Origin: Rhodoferax sp. UBA4409
Lineage (GTDB): Bacteria; Pseudomonadota; Gammaproteobacteria; Burkholderiales; Burkholderiaceae_C
Direction: 5' to 3'
Assembly: GCA_002390825.1 (NCBI GenBank)
Contig: DGQR01000245.1
Coordinates: 1-40,967 of the forward strand
DNA: 40,967 nt
Below, piece after piece: positions 1 to 8,383 of the stretch. The position numbers and the translations under genes are program-made. Positions within the stretch are counted from its first letter, which is position 1; each line of letters begins with the position of its first letter. A model generated the notes under the pieces. It ran no database searches. It was not told the DNA's origin and saw only the letters and a list, made by a program, of their open reading frames with translations.

Positions 1-601
1 CGGTCTGCTGGGCGCGGCGGCCAAGCTCTCCGGTCGCCCCGTGCTCGTCGCCATCTCCACGACCTACACCACCGTCATCCGGGGGGTACCCGATCTGGTC
101 GTAATGCTGCTGGTGTTTTACGGTGGCACGATAGGTCTGAACCACTTGCTGGAACTCGCCGGTAGCAAAAAAACCGTCGACATCAATCCCTTTCTGGCCG
201 GCGTACTCACGATCGGCTTTATCTACGGCGCCTACATGACCGAAACCTTCCGGGGGGCCATCCTGTCCATTCCCAAAGGCCAAATGGAGGCTGCTTGGGC
301 CTTCGGCATGGGACGCGTCCGCGCTTTTGTGCGCATCACGGCACCGCAAATGGTGCGCTATGCCCTGCCGGGCTTCACCAACAACTGGCTGGTGCTGATC
401 AAGGCGACTGCGCTGGTAAGCCTGATCGGCCTCAAGGAGATGACCTACCTCTCCAAACAGGCCAGCGCTGCGACACGCTCGCCTTTCGAATTTTTCCTGT
501 TCACGGCAGCCTTGTTTTTGATCTACACCAGCATTTCCTTGTTCGTGCTGCGCAAAATCAATGCCCGTTACAGCCTCGGTACCAAGCGGGGTGAGCTATG
601 A
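1..601 (+). CDS. aotQ: Amino-acid ABC transporter permease, HisQ/AotQ type (5' end missing)
   Basis: Inner-membrane permease subunit of a polar/basic amino-acid importer of the HisQMP/AotJQMP family. The frame is open from base 2, so the gene begins before the window; the GTG at 41 is internal. The visible part contains hydrophobic segments and the family EAA loop (EAAWAFGMGRVRAF followed by the R-x-x-x-P-Q pattern), which docks onto the ATPase. The stop overlaps the start of the next permease in an ATGA (598-601), indicating translational coupling. The order permease-permease-desuccinylase-like-ATPase matches aotQ-aotM-aotO-aotP of Pseudomonas aeruginosa, so arginine/ornithine is the best substrate guess. 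Histidine or lysine are also possible. A periplasmic binding protein gene is expected just upstream. Confidence 0.88.
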   Translation, partial: GLLGAAAKLSGRPVLVAISTTYTTVIRGVPDLVVMLLVFYGGTIGLNHLLELAGSKKTVDINPFLAGVLTIGFIYGAYMTETFRGAILSIPKGQMEAAWAFGMGRVRAFVRITAPQMVRYALPGFTNNWLVLIKATALVSLIGLKEMTYLSKQASAATRSPFEFFLFTAALFLIYTSISLFVLRKINARYSLGTKRGEL

Positions 602-1311
602 AATGGCACGTGATTTTTGAACCGCAAAACCTGCAGCTCTACCTCACCGGCATCAGCACCACTTTGGGGCTGCTTTTGTCGTCCTTGGCCATCGGGGCCG
701 TTTTGGCGTTGATATTCGCGCTGGCACTGACAAGCCGCTGGGCTATCTTGCGCTGGATCGTCGGCGCCTACACCTACGTGATTCGCGGCACGCCGCTACT
801 GATTCAGGTGTACTTGATTTATTACGGGTTGGGCCAGCTGGAATGGATTCAGGCACGCTGGGATGACGTCTGGCCTTGGACGCACTTCAAAGAGCCCTTC
901 TTCTGCGCCTTGCTGGCCTTCAGCTTGAACACTGCCGGTTACACCGCCGAAATGTTGGCCGGCGCCATCCGTGAAACGGCTGCGGGCGAGATTGAAGCGG
1001 CACAGGCTTACGGCATGAGCCGCTTTCAAGCCATGCGCCGCATTGTGCTGCCCAGTGCGTTGCGCCGCACCCTGCCCGCCTACAGCAACGAAGTGGTGAT
1101 GATGCTTCAGAGTACCAGTCTGGCAAGTGCCGTACCGAGCATGCTCGATGTCACTGCCGCAGCGAGCCGGATTTACTCTGACTACTACCTGCCCTTTGAG
1201 GCCTACCTTGCGGCCGCAGCCATCTATCTGGTAGCGTCGTTCTGCCTGATTGGTTTGTTCCGCTTGGCAGAGAAGCACTTTTTGGCCTACCTCGCCCCCC
1301 GTAAACACTGA
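598..1311 (+). CDS. aotM: Amino-acid ABC transporter permease, HisM/AotM type
   Basis: Second permease of the importer, 237 residues, the usual length for HisM. It has an N-terminal hydrophobic segment (about residues 15-45), the RGTPLLIQVYLIYYG block typical of polar amino-acid permeases (about 65-80), and the EAA loop (about residues 130-150, EIEAAQAYGMSRFQA). The ATG at 598 overlaps the aotQ stop by four bases. It should pair with AotQ to form the heterodimeric membrane channel driven by the ATPase at 2492. The family assignment is firm. The substrate is inferred only from gene order. Confidence 0.92.
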   Translation: MKWHVIFEPQNLQLYLTGISTTLGLLLSSLAIGAVLALIFALALTSRWAILRWIVGAYTYVIRGTPLLIQVYLIYYGLGQLEWIQARWDDVWPWTHFKEPFFCALLAFSLNTAGYTAEMLAGAIRETAAGEIEAAQAYGMSRFQAMRRIVLPSALRRTLPAYSNEVVMMLQSTSLASAVPSMLDVTAAASRIYSDYYLPFEAYLAAAAIYLVASFCLIGLFRLAEKHFLAYLAPRKH

Positions 1312-1316
1312 CCACC

Positions 1317-2447
1317 ATGCAACGCAAAGACCATCCCCTGCTGTCCAACAGTTTGGGCAGCCTACGCAACCTGAGCAGCTTTCACTACGGTACGCCAGGC
1401 CAGGGGCCCAAGGTATATGTGCAGGCGAGCCTGCACGCCGAAGAACTGCCCGGCATGTTGGCCGCATTCCATTTGCGTGCCTTGCTGGACCAAGCCGAGG
1501 CAGCCGGCCGGCTGCGCGGCGAAGTCGTTCTGGTGCCTGTGGCGAACCCGATCGGGCTGGCACAGCGCATCGACCACAAACCTATGGGCCGCTTTGAGCT
1601 CGACAGCTCGGAGAACTTCAACCGCCATTACCCGGACCTGGCCCGGGCCGTGTACGACACCATCAAACCACTGATGGGTTCAGACCCGACCGCAAACGTG
1701 ACGGCGGTGCGCAAGGCCATAGGCCAGTTTCTGGACCAGTGGAAACCAGATACCGAGTTGCAAAGCCTGCGCCGCACGCTTCTGCTGCTATCGCATGATG
1801 CGGATCATGTGATCGACCTGCATTGCGACTGTGAAGGCGTGATGCACTTCTATACCGAGGAGCCTTGCTGGCCCCAGCTGGAGCCACTCGCGCACTTGCT
1901 GCAATCGCGTGCCATTTTGCTGGCACGTAACTCGGGCAGCGGCCCGTTTGATGAATGCCTGTCTGGTGCATGGTGGCAGCTAGCAGACCGGCTAAAGCAG
2001 GATGGCATCGCGGCGCCCTTGCCACAAGGCTGCAACAGCACGACGGTGGAGCTGCGCGGCGAGTCTGACGTGTCTCACGCTTGGGCCAAGGCAGATGCGC
2101 AGGCTGTTTTTGACTTTTTGTGCATTGCCGGCGCGGTACATTCAGCGACACCTGTTCAAGTGCCTGCGGCTCTGGCCCAAGCGACCCCTTTGGCGGGCTC
2201 TGAAACACTCCATACCCCCTGCCCCGGTGTGGTGGCGTATATCGCTGATGTGGGCCAGACCCTGCAAAAAGACGACCTTGTCGCCGAAGTCATTAATCCC
2301 ATCGACAACACCAGCCATCCGATTTACGCTGGCGTGGCCGGCGTGTTTTATGCCCGGGTGCGCGATCGCTACGCCCACGCCGGAGCCGAAATTGGCAAGA
2401 TTGCCGGCGCCACCGCATTCCGGACGGGTGAACTCCTGGGCGCTTGA
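1317..2447 (+). CDS. aotO: AstE/AspA-family zinc deacylase in transporter operon (AotO-like)
   Basis: Member of the succinylglutamate desuccinylase/aspartoacylase family (M14-like zinc fold), 376 residues. The zinc ligands appear as H40-x-x-E43 in SLHAEELPG and H169 in VIDLHCD, with a probable catalytic glutamate E245 in TVELRGES. The C-terminal third (about 300-370, PCPGVVAYIADVGQTL) resembles the beta-rich domain of this family. It starts five bases after aotM, and its stop lies next to the ATPase leader, so it is embedded in the transport operon. In P. aeruginosa the equivalent gene aotO has, as far as I recall, no proven role in transport. Deacylation of an N-acylated amino acid taken up by the system is a reasonable inference, not shown. 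Confidence 0.82.
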   Translation: MQRKDHPLLSNSLGSLRNLSSFHYGTPGQGPKVYVQASLHAEELPGMLAAFHLRALLDQAEAAGRLRGEVVLVPVANPIGLAQRIDHKPMGRFELDSSENFNRHYPDLARAVYDTIKPLMGSDPTANVTAVRKAIGQFLDQWKPDTELQSLRRTLLLLSHDADHVIDLHCDCEGVMHFYTEEPCWPQLEPLAHLLQSRAILLARNSGSGPFDECLSGAWWQLADRLKQDGIAAPLPQGCNSTTVELRGESDVSHAWAKADAQAVFDFLCIAGAVHSATPVQVPAALAQATPLAGSETLHTPCPGVVAYIADVGQTLQKDDLVAEVINPIDNTSHPIYAGVAGVFYARVRDRYAHAGAEIGKIAGATAFRTGELLGA

Positions 2448-2491
2448 ATGCCCGATCGCCCTCTACTGAACCTGATACGACTGCTCAGAAC

Positions 2492-3271
2492 ATGACCGAT
2501 AACAAGCCCCTGAAACTCCAGGTTGAGAACATCCACAAACGCTTCGGCGGCAACGAGGTGCTCAAAGGCGTTTCGCTGTCCGCCCATGCCGGCGATGTGA
2601 TCAGCATCATCGGAAGTTCCGGTTCGGGCAAAAGTACTTTTCTGCGCTGCATCAACATGCTGGAAAAGCCCAACCAAGGGCGCATCAATGTCGCAGGTGA
2701 AGAGCTTGCGTTGATTGCCGGCCCGACCGGTGAACTGATGGCCAAAGATGCCAAGCAACTACAACGCCTGCGCACCAAGTTGGCCATGGTCTTCCAGCAT
2801 TTCAATCTCTGGGCCCATATGACGGTGCTAGAGAACATTATTGAGGTGCCAGTCCATGTGCTGGGCGTCCCCAAAGATGAGGCGGTCGCAACCGCACAAA
2901 AATACCTCGCCAAAGTCGGCTTGACCGGGGTGGAAGATCGCTACCCGGCCCACATGAGCGGCGGCCAGCAACAGCGGGTCGCCATTGCCCGTGCCTTGGC
3001 GGTAGAACCCGAAGTGATGTTGTTCGACGAACCGACTAGCGCGCTGGACCCCGAGTTGGTGTCGGAGGTACTCCGGGTCATGAAGAGCCTGGCAGAAGAA
3101 GGCCGCACCATGGTGGTGGTAACCCATGAAATGGGCTTTGCCCGTGAGGTTTCCAACCACCTTATCTTTTTGCACAAGGGCTTGATTGAAGAACAGGGGC
3201 ATCCCGCGCAAGTCCTGACAGCCCCCCGCAGCGAACGACTGGCGCAGTTTCTCTCGGGCAGTTTGAAATAA
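2492..3271 (+). CDS. aotP: Amino-acid ABC transporter ATPase, HisP/AotP type
   Basis: Cytoplasmic ATP-binding subunit, 259 residues from the ATG at 2492. Walker A is GSSGSGKST from G41, the Q-loop is in VFQHFNLW, the signature is SGGQQQRVAIARAL, Walker B is VMLFDEPTSALDPE, and the H-loop is VVVTHEMGF. A TTG at 2444 in the same frame would add 16 residues and overlap the previous stop. I prefer the ATG because HisP proteins start close to the first beta strand (KLQVENIHKRFGG), although neither start has a strong Shine-Dalgarno sequence. It powers the permease pair encoded upstream. Confidence 0.93.
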   Translation: MTDNKPLKLQVENIHKRFGGNEVLKGVSLSAHAGDVISIIGSSGSGKSTFLRCINMLEKPNQGRINVAGEELALIAGPTGELMAKDAKQLQRLRTKLAMVFQHFNLWAHMTVLENIIEVPVHVLGVPKDEAVATAQKYLAKVGLTGVEDRYPAHMSGGQQQRVAIARALAVEPEVMLFDEPTSALDPELVSEVLRVMKSLAEEGRTMVVVTHEMGFAREVSNHLIFLHKGLIEEQGHPAQVLTAPRSERLAQFLSGSLK

Positions 3272-3289
3272 CCCTGCGCGGCTGCAGTT

Positions 3290-5371
3290 GTGACTTCCAA
3301 AGGCAACAACTCCACCCTTTTTGAGCACCTTCCGATAGGTGCTTATCGCGCAGCTTTGGATGGCCGCATTCTCCAGGCCAACAACGCTTTTTTGCGGCTT
3401 CACCGTTGCGAAAATGAAGAGGAGCTCGGCCAGCTGCTCCAGGCCCGTAGCCTCAACCCTTACGTTCAGCCCCAGCGTCGCAAAGACTTCCTGGATGAGA
3501 TGCGCAGGCATGGCAAAGTCAAAGACTTTGTGTCGGAAATGTTCCGCCTCCAAGGGGGACAGCGGATCTGGGTGCGGGAACATGCCCACGCACTCCACGA
3601 CAAACTGGGGCAGGTCGTTGCCTTTGAGGGCACGATTGAAGACATCACCCGTGAACGCAACGCCCGCGTAGCGTTGCGCAAAAACGAGGTGATGCTGCGC
3701 AATGTGCTGCAGACCATCCCCGACCAGATATGGGTCAAGGACCTCCAGGGCGTTTATCTTCTGTGCAACGACGCATTTGCCCAAGCACTCGGCGTACAGG
3801 CCGAAGACATCATCGGCACCCGCGATGCCAATTGGGTCGAAGACTCAGCGGCCGAAGCATTCGCGCTGTCCGATAAATGGGCGTTAAAAAGCGACAAGAC
3901 CGTCACGTTTGAAGAAGGCAGCGCCACCAAAATCAACCCGAGCGGCGCCACCTTCGAAGTCCACAAAACACCCATGCGGGATGCGCAAGGCAAGACCATC
4001 GGTGTTCTCGGTGTCTCGCGCAACATCCAGGACCGCAAAGACGCAGAAGCGCTGTTACGCGACACCACCGAGCAACTCGAGCTGGCCATCATGGGGGCAG
4101 ATCTCGGACGCTGGGACCATGACCTGCGACAAGAGCCGGGGTACATGATGGATTTGCGTGCATTCGCCATGTTGGGCTATATGCCGGGCGATGCCCAATC
4201 CCCCCGCTCTTTGAGCGAATTCATTCACCCGGACGACTTGGCACCTCTCGGTGTGGCGGTGTTACGGCACCTCAAGGGGCACAGCACCTCTTTCCGGGCA
4301 GAGTACCGGGCCCGGCATGCCGATGGTCGCTGGATTTGGCTCAGCAGCCGCGGCAAAGTGGTGCAGACCAGCCAGGACGGCACCCCGCTGCGTATGGTCG
4401 GTACCCTGATGGACATCACCGCACGCAAGCAAACGGAAGACTCGCTGCGCGCCGCCCAGGTCGAATTACAAGCCACCCTCGATGCGCTGCCCGACCTTTT
4501 GTTCGAGATTGGTGAAAAAGGGCATTACCGCGCGGTACACAGCGGAAACAAAAATGCACTTTTTGTGGAGCCAGACTTTTTGATAGGCCGCAGCATCCAG
4601 GAGGTCCTGCCCCAGGAAGCTGCCGCCGCTTGTATGGCCGCACTCTCGCAAGCCATTCAGAAAGGTCGCTCAAGCGGAGTCCAGTACTACCTCGACCGTC
4701 ACGGTAGCCGCCAGTGGTTTGAGTTGTCGGTCGTTCGCAAGCCCACCGTGACCGACGAAGAAATCCGCTGTATTGCGATTGCGCGCGACATCACCGAGCG
4801 CAAAGAAGCGGAGGAAGCGATCCGCCATCTGGCATTCCATGACCCCCTGACCGGTTTGCCAAATCGCAGGCTCCTGACCGATCGGCTTCACAGCGCGATT
4901 GCTTACAGCCAGCGCAGCAAAGAGCACGGGGCCTTGATGTTCATGGACCTGGACCATTTCAAGCGCCTGAACGACTCCCTCGGGCACGACGTGGGCGACC
5001 TCCTCCTCCAAGAAGTGGCCCGTCGCTTGCAAAAAAATGTCCGGCAGGTGGACACCATTGCGCGTATCGGCGGTGATGAATTTGTGCTCTTGCTCCAAGA
5101 CGTCGGGAAAGACGCAACCGCTGCGCGCAAACACGCCGCCATCGTTGCTTTCAAAGTACTGTCAAGCCTCAATGAGCCCTACGAGCTACCCGACACCACT
5201 TACCGCACCACGCCGAGTATTGGCGTCTGTTTGTTCTTGGGTGAGACCCACTCCCCGACAGACCTGCTGAAGAACGCCGACACGGCCATGTATGTTGCCA
5301 AGCAAAAAGGGCGCAACAACGTGTGGTTTTACGAAGATACTGCGCCCGACACCCCCACGAGAGCCGCTTAG
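3290..5371 (+). CDS. Diguanylate cyclase with four PAS domains
   Basis: Soluble 693-residue sensor cyclase that should make c-di-GMP from two GTP. There are four PAS regions at about 10-120, 130-250, 260-385 and 395-505. Three are followed by PAC-type endings (for example EDITRERNARVAL, NIQDRKDAEALL, MDITARKQTEDSL). The GGDEF domain occupies about 515-685, with an intact GGDEF at 594-598. A perfect inhibitory-site motif RQVD lies at 585-588, five residues before it. No EAL domain, membrane segment or signal peptide is visible. The start is a GTG only 18 bases after the aotP stop, without an obvious promoter or terminator between them, so it is probably transcribed with the transporter genes. 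Confidence 0.9.
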   Translation: MTSKGNNSTLFEHLPIGAYRAALDGRILQANNAFLRLHRCENEEELGQLLQARSLNPYVQPQRRKDFLDEMRRHGKVKDFVSEMFRLQGGQRIWVREHAHALHDKLGQVVAFEGTIEDITRERNARVALRKNEVMLRNVLQTIPDQIWVKDLQGVYLLCNDAFAQALGVQAEDIIGTRDANWVEDSAAEAFALSDKWALKSDKTVTFEEGSATKINPSGATFEVHKTPMRDAQGKTIGVLGVSRNIQDRKDAEALLRDTTEQLELAIMGADLGRWDHDLRQEPGYMMDLRAFAMLGYMPGDAQSPRSLSEFIHPDDLAPLGVAVLRHLKGHSTSFRAEYRARHADGRWIWLSSRGKVVQTSQDGTPLRMVGTLMDITARKQTEDSLRAAQVELQATLDALPDLLFEIGEKGHYRAVHSGNKNALFVEPDFLIGRSIQEVLPQEAAAACMAALSQAIQKGRSSGVQYYLDRHGSRQWFELSVVRKPTVTDEEIRCIAIARDITERKEAEEAIRHLAFHDPLTGLPNRRLLTDRLHSAIAYSQRSKEHGALMFMDLDHFKRLNDSLGHDVGDLLLQEVARRLQKNVRQVDTIARIGGDEFVLLLQDVGKDATAARKHAAIVAFKVLSSLNEPYELPDTTYRTTPSIGVCLFLGETHSPTDLLKNADTAMYVAKQKGRNNVWFYEDTAPDTPTRAA

Positions 5372-5420
5372 GCAGGCTCTTGGCACGTCAGAGGCCCCCT
5401 ACCCTGAGACATTGAACCGT

Positions 5421-6323
5421 ATGTTGAATTTTCTTCCTCCTGCTTTGGTAGGTTTGATCGCCGGGCTCCTCCTGACCATCAACATCCTGTTTTGGGTGCC
5501 GATCCTGTTGGTCTTCGCGATCATCAAACTGGTACTTCCTTTCAAGGCGGTGCGCCTTCGCTTAGACCCCGTCATTCTGTCCATCGCTGAAAACTGGATC
5601 AGTGGCAACAGTGGCTGGATGAAGCTGACCCAGCGCACCTCTTGGGATGTACAAGGCCTTGAGGGCCTGCGCCCCGACCAGTGGTACATGGTGAGCAGCA
5701 ACCACCAGAGCTGGGTCGATATCTTTGTGTTGCAGCACCTGCTGAACCGGCGCATTCCCTTGCTCAAGTTCTTTCTCAAGCAACAGCTGATTTGGGTACC
5801 GGTGATGGGCCTGGCATGGTGGGCACTCGAGTTCCCGTTCATGCGCCGCCACAGCGAGGCCTATCTGAAAAAGCACCCGGAAATGCGTGGCAAAGACCAG
5901 GAAACCACCCGCAAGGCCTGTGAGAAGTTTGCGCTCATCCCCACCAGTGTCATGAACTTCCTGGAGGGCACTCGCATGACGCCGGCCAAACACGCCCAGC
6001 AACAATCCCCCTACACCCACTTGCTCAAACCCAAAGCGGGGGGATTGGCCCTCGCGTTACAGGCAATGGGTGACAAGTTCCACAGTGTTCTGGATGTGAC
6101 GATTTACTACCCCGATGGCATTCCCACTTTTGGAGACTTCCTGTGCGGGCGTATGCGCCGCGTGGTGGTGCGCGCCCGGTCTATCGAAATTCCTCCGGAA
6201 CTGCTCAACGGAAACTACGGTGGGGACGCCGAGTTCCGTGCGGGATTCTCCGCTTGGGTTGCCCATTTGTGGCGCACCAAAGACACCGAGTTGGCCCGAT
6301 TGAAAGCGGATCACCAACCATAA
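5421..6323 (+). CDS. 1-acyl-glycerol-3-phosphate acyltransferase-like membrane protein (YihG type)
   Basis: LPLAT/PlsC-fold acyltransferase, 300 residues from the ATG at 5421. An N-terminal membrane region covers about residues 5-40 (LPPALVGLIAGLLLTINILF). The acyltransferase HX4D motif is in SSNHQSWVDIFVLQ (about 94-104), and a second conserved block, NFLEGTRMTPAKH, follows at about 180. The length and pattern fit the YihG/YihG-like acyltransferases, which act on lysophosphatidic acid in the inner membrane. The frame is open further upstream to 5292, but that would overlap the cyclase gene by 80 bases. It is followed by a strong hairpin shared with the convergent OmpA gene. Confidence 0.87.
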   Translation: MLNFLPPALVGLIAGLLLTINILFWVPILLVFAIIKLVLPFKAVRLRLDPVILSIAENWISGNSGWMKLTQRTSWDVQGLEGLRPDQWYMVSSNHQSWVDIFVLQHLLNRRIPLLKFFLKQQLIWVPVMGLAWWALEFPFMRRHSEAYLKKHPEMRGKDQETTRKACEKFALIPTSVMNFLEGTRMTPAKHAQQQSPYTHLLKPKAGGLALALQAMGDKFHSVLDVTIYYPDGIPTFGDFLCGRMRRVVVRARSIEIPPELLNGNYGGDAEFRAGFSAWVAHLWRTKDTELARLKADHQP

Positions 6324-6325
6324 AA

Positions 6326-6346
6326 AAAGGGGCAGCTAGCCCCTTT
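6326..6346. terminator. Bidirectional intrinsic terminator
   Basis: Eight-base-pair stem aaaggggc/gccccttt around the loop agcta, between the convergent acyltransferase (stop 6323) and OmpA-like gene (stop 6390-6388). Read on the minus strand the stem runs into seven consecutive T residues, a strong terminator for the leftward lipoprotein operon. On the plus strand the T-tract is short, so it should work less well in that direction. Confidence 0.8.
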
Positions 6347-6359
6347 AAATTCTGCATAG

Positions 6360-6382
6360 TTCGCTATCTATTAGATAGCGAA
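6360..6382. repeat. Perfect inverted repeat downstream of the OmpA-like gene
   Basis: Ten-base perfect arms TTCGCTATCT/AGATAGCGAA around a three-base centre, five bases beyond the OmpA-like stop. There is no T-tract next to it, so it is not an ordinary intrinsic terminator by itself. It could form a 3' stabilising stem-loop or be a protein site. Confidence 0.6.
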
Positions 6383-6387
6383 TTTAC

Positions 6388-7320
6388 TCAGCGTTGAGGT
6401 GTTTTGCCAGATTCGTCGGACAGCACAATCTCCACACGGCGGTTGAGCTGTCGATTGGCGGCGGTGTCATTGGAAGCCACAGGATATGACTCGCCATAGC
6501 CACGTACGCTGATGCGTTCACCACCTACGCCCATTTGCAAAAGTGCATCACGTACGGTTTGACCGCGACGCTCTGACAGCTGCTGGTTGTAAGGGTCTGC
6601 ACCCGTACTGTCCGTAAAGCCCTCGACCAGCACATTGCGCGTCGGGTTTTGCTGCAGTACTTCGGCCAGCTTTTGCGCGCTGCGCAGGCCGCCGGCGGTG
6701 AGACTGGCTTTATCGCTACCAAAAAGAACATCGCCCAGAGTGATCACCATCCCACGGTCCGTTTTCTTCGCGGCCAGATCGGCGAGTTGGCTCTCTAACA
6801 ACGCGGTTCGGCGGTTGGCATCTGTCGTGGCTTGGCGGGCCGCATCCGTGGCACGCTTCGCATCCATCGCTTGGCGCTCGGCGTTGTTGGCCTGGCGCTG
6901 CGCCATGTCGGCGTTGATTTGGGCCTGCTGCGCATTGGCGTTGGCCTGATTGACCTCGTTGGTGCGTTGAGTGAGCTGCAACTGATCGCGCTCCCGGCCG
7001 CTTCGAGCCATATCTACCTCGGCCGTTTTTTGTTTGACGACCTCTTGGGTTATCGCAATTTTTTGTCGGGCCATATAGGCCAATTGGTCGACCTTGTCGG
7101 GATCGGCGCTTTGCATTGCAGCGAGGTTGGCCTCTTGCATCGCGTCACTCGCTTGCTTCATTTCCAGCGGGGCGAAGTTGTTCACATTGGGGTTACGTTG
7201 GGCTTGGGCGTAATCGCTACGGGCACTTTCCAGCAAGGAGGTGCTGGTCGGCGCAGATGCACAGGCACCCAACAAAATAGCAATGGCCAATGCGGCAGGG
7301 GTCAGGTAGTGGTGTTTCAT
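6388..7320 (-). CDS. DUF4398 and OmpA-domain lipoprotein
   Basis: Outer-membrane lipoprotein, 310 residues. It has a signal peptide with lipobox LGAC (Cys20), a DUF4398-like helical region (about 28-100), and a long Ala/Gln-rich coiled coil (about 100-190) full of AQQAQINADMAQRQ-like heptads. A C-terminal OmpA peptidoglycan-binding domain (about 195-300) includes FTDSTGADPYNQQLSERR and the closing NRQLNRRVEIVL. The OmpA motif should hold peptidoglycan while the lipid anchors the protein in the membrane. The start is supported by AAGGA six bases before the ATG. The upstream gene ends 50 bases before it and encodes a second, smaller DUF4398 protein, so the two form an operon. Confidence 0.9.
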   Translation of the reverse strand: MKHHYLTPAALAIAILLGACASAPTSTSLLESARSDYAQAQRNPNVNNFAPLEMKQASDAMQEANLAAMQSADPDKVDQLAYMARQKIAITQEVVKQKTAEVDMARSGRERDQLQLTQRTNEVNQANANAQQAQINADMAQRQANNAERQAMDAKRATDAARQATTDANRRTALLESQLADLAAKKTDRGMVITLGDVLFGSDKASLTAGGLRSAQKLAEVLQQNPTRNVLVEGFTDSTGADPYNQQLSERRGQTVRDALLQMGVGGERISVRGYGESYPVASNDTAANRQLNRRVEIVLSDESGKTPQR

Positions 7321-7370
7321 GGGGTGTCCTTCGATGGATTTGAAAATTCGGGTTGGGCTTTGTGAGCCGT

Positions 7371-7769
7371 TTATTTGGCGGCGTTGGCGCGGTCCAACTC
7401 GTCGCGCAGTACGCGTATATCGTCCTGCAGCGCATTGGCAACCGCCTGAGCCTTGGCCGTGTTGGCCTTGCTTTGGGCCAACTTGGCGTCCGCTTGCGCC
7501 TGGGTTGCCAGCTCCGAGGCCGCCTGATAGTCGCGGTCGACCATGGCCTTATTAGCACGGGTTAGCTTTTCACGGGCTGCCGTCATTTCAGCGGGTGCAA
7601 ACTGCATTCCATCAGCACCGGCCGCGTTGCTGACCGCCTCGCGAGACACTGCTATTTGTGCAGTGGCACTGGTTTGGGGCTGGTTGGCGCAGCCCGCGCC
7701 GGCTGTTGCCACCAGAGCGGCAATCAGCAGTAAACGGGATGTGGGGTGGGATGTGAGGTGGAATGTCAT
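7371..7769 (-). CDS. DUF4398-domain lipoprotein
   Basis: Small 132-residue exported protein. It has an N-terminal signal peptide (SRLLLIAALVATAGAGC) ending in a lipobox-like AGAGC that lacks the usual leucine, so lipidation is likely but not certain. A DUF4398 helical domain rich in Ala, Lys and Gln follows (AREKLTRANKAMVDRDYQAA). The start at 7769 is chosen because GGAG lies eight bases upstream; the frame is open further to 7916 with no supporting signal. It precedes the OmpA-DUF4398 gene and probably provides a related periplasmic helical partner. The function is unknown. Confidence 0.85.
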   Translation of the reverse strand: MTFHLTSHPTSRLLLIAALVATAGAGCANQPQTSATAQIAVSREAVSNAAGADGMQFAPAEMTAAREKLTRANKAMVDRDYQAASELATQAQADAKLAQSKANTAKAQAVANALQDDIRVLRDELDRANAAK

Positions 7770-8076
7770 GGTGTTATCTCCGGTAGACCGGGAGCTCGTG
7801 GCCCCCTGTGGGTGGTAATGAACAACACTGCGAAGAGCGGTGTTGCGATGAATGAAGCTTGATGCCCTAGCACCCTGTTGCGAAGCGGCCGAGACCGCTA
7901 GTTCCCGTAGTCCCACTCCTACGTCATAGGCGTCTGTCAGTGCCCTCCTACATCGCTACAGCGTCCTCACCGGCAGCATGTCGAGCGACTGGCCGATGCC
8001 TCGTATTGCCAGACCGTCGCACACTGAGCGCTGTCAAAAAACCCGGCGACTTCAACGCCCCTACCTCAGGAAATCC
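7770..8076. other. Divergent intergenic region between DUF4398 and DUF883 operons
   Basis: About 300 bases with no convincing gene. It must hold the promoters of both outward-reading operons, but I could not pick out confident -35/-10 boxes. An imperfect hairpin at 7823-7845 (caacactgc/gcggtgttg, one G-U pair) would lie in the leader RNA of the leftward operon. Confidence 0.5.
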
Positions 8077-8355
8077 ATGAAAACAGAATCCATCACCACC
8101 TCTATCCAAGATGCAGCGGACCAAGTGGCCCCAATGCTGAACCGTGCGACAGACGAAGCCAACGCGTTAACCCAACGCGGCCTGCACGCCGTGCAGGACG
8201 GTGCGCTGCAACTGCGCGAGAAGGCAAGCCGTACGGGAGAGGCCACCGTGCGATACATCCAGCAAGAGCCGGTGAAGTCGGTATTGCTGGCTGCTGCAAC
8301 AGGCGCGGTACTGATGGGCGTGATCAGCCTGCTAAGCCGCACACGCAGCCATTGA
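8077..8355 (+). CDS. DUF883 (ElaB/YqjD-type) inner-membrane protein
   Basis: 92-residue protein with an amphipathic helical N-terminal part (QDAADQVAPMLNRATDEA, about 10-60) and one C-terminal membrane segment (VKSVLLAAATGAVLMGVISLL, about 67-86). This is the architecture of ElaB/YqjD proteins, tail-anchored inner-membrane proteins. In E. coli YqjD binds ribosomes in stationary phase; that is family knowledge and not tested here. The start at 8077 has AGGA six bases upstream. The next gene is YqjE-like, reproducing the E. coli yqjD-yqjE order. Confidence 0.85.
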   Translation: MKTESITTSIQDAADQVAPMLNRATDEANALTQRGLHAVQDGALQLREKASRTGEATVRYIQQEPVKSVLLAAATGAVLMGVISLLSRTRSH

Positions 8356-8383
8356 CCCCACGCGCGCAACGTTCACACCCAAC

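Noticed and set aside
7823..7845. Imperfect hairpin upstream of the DUF4398 gene considered as a riboswitch or attenuator
   Set aside because: Nine pairs with one G-U and a five-base loop, but no second stem, T-tract or conserved core; insufficient to call regulation.
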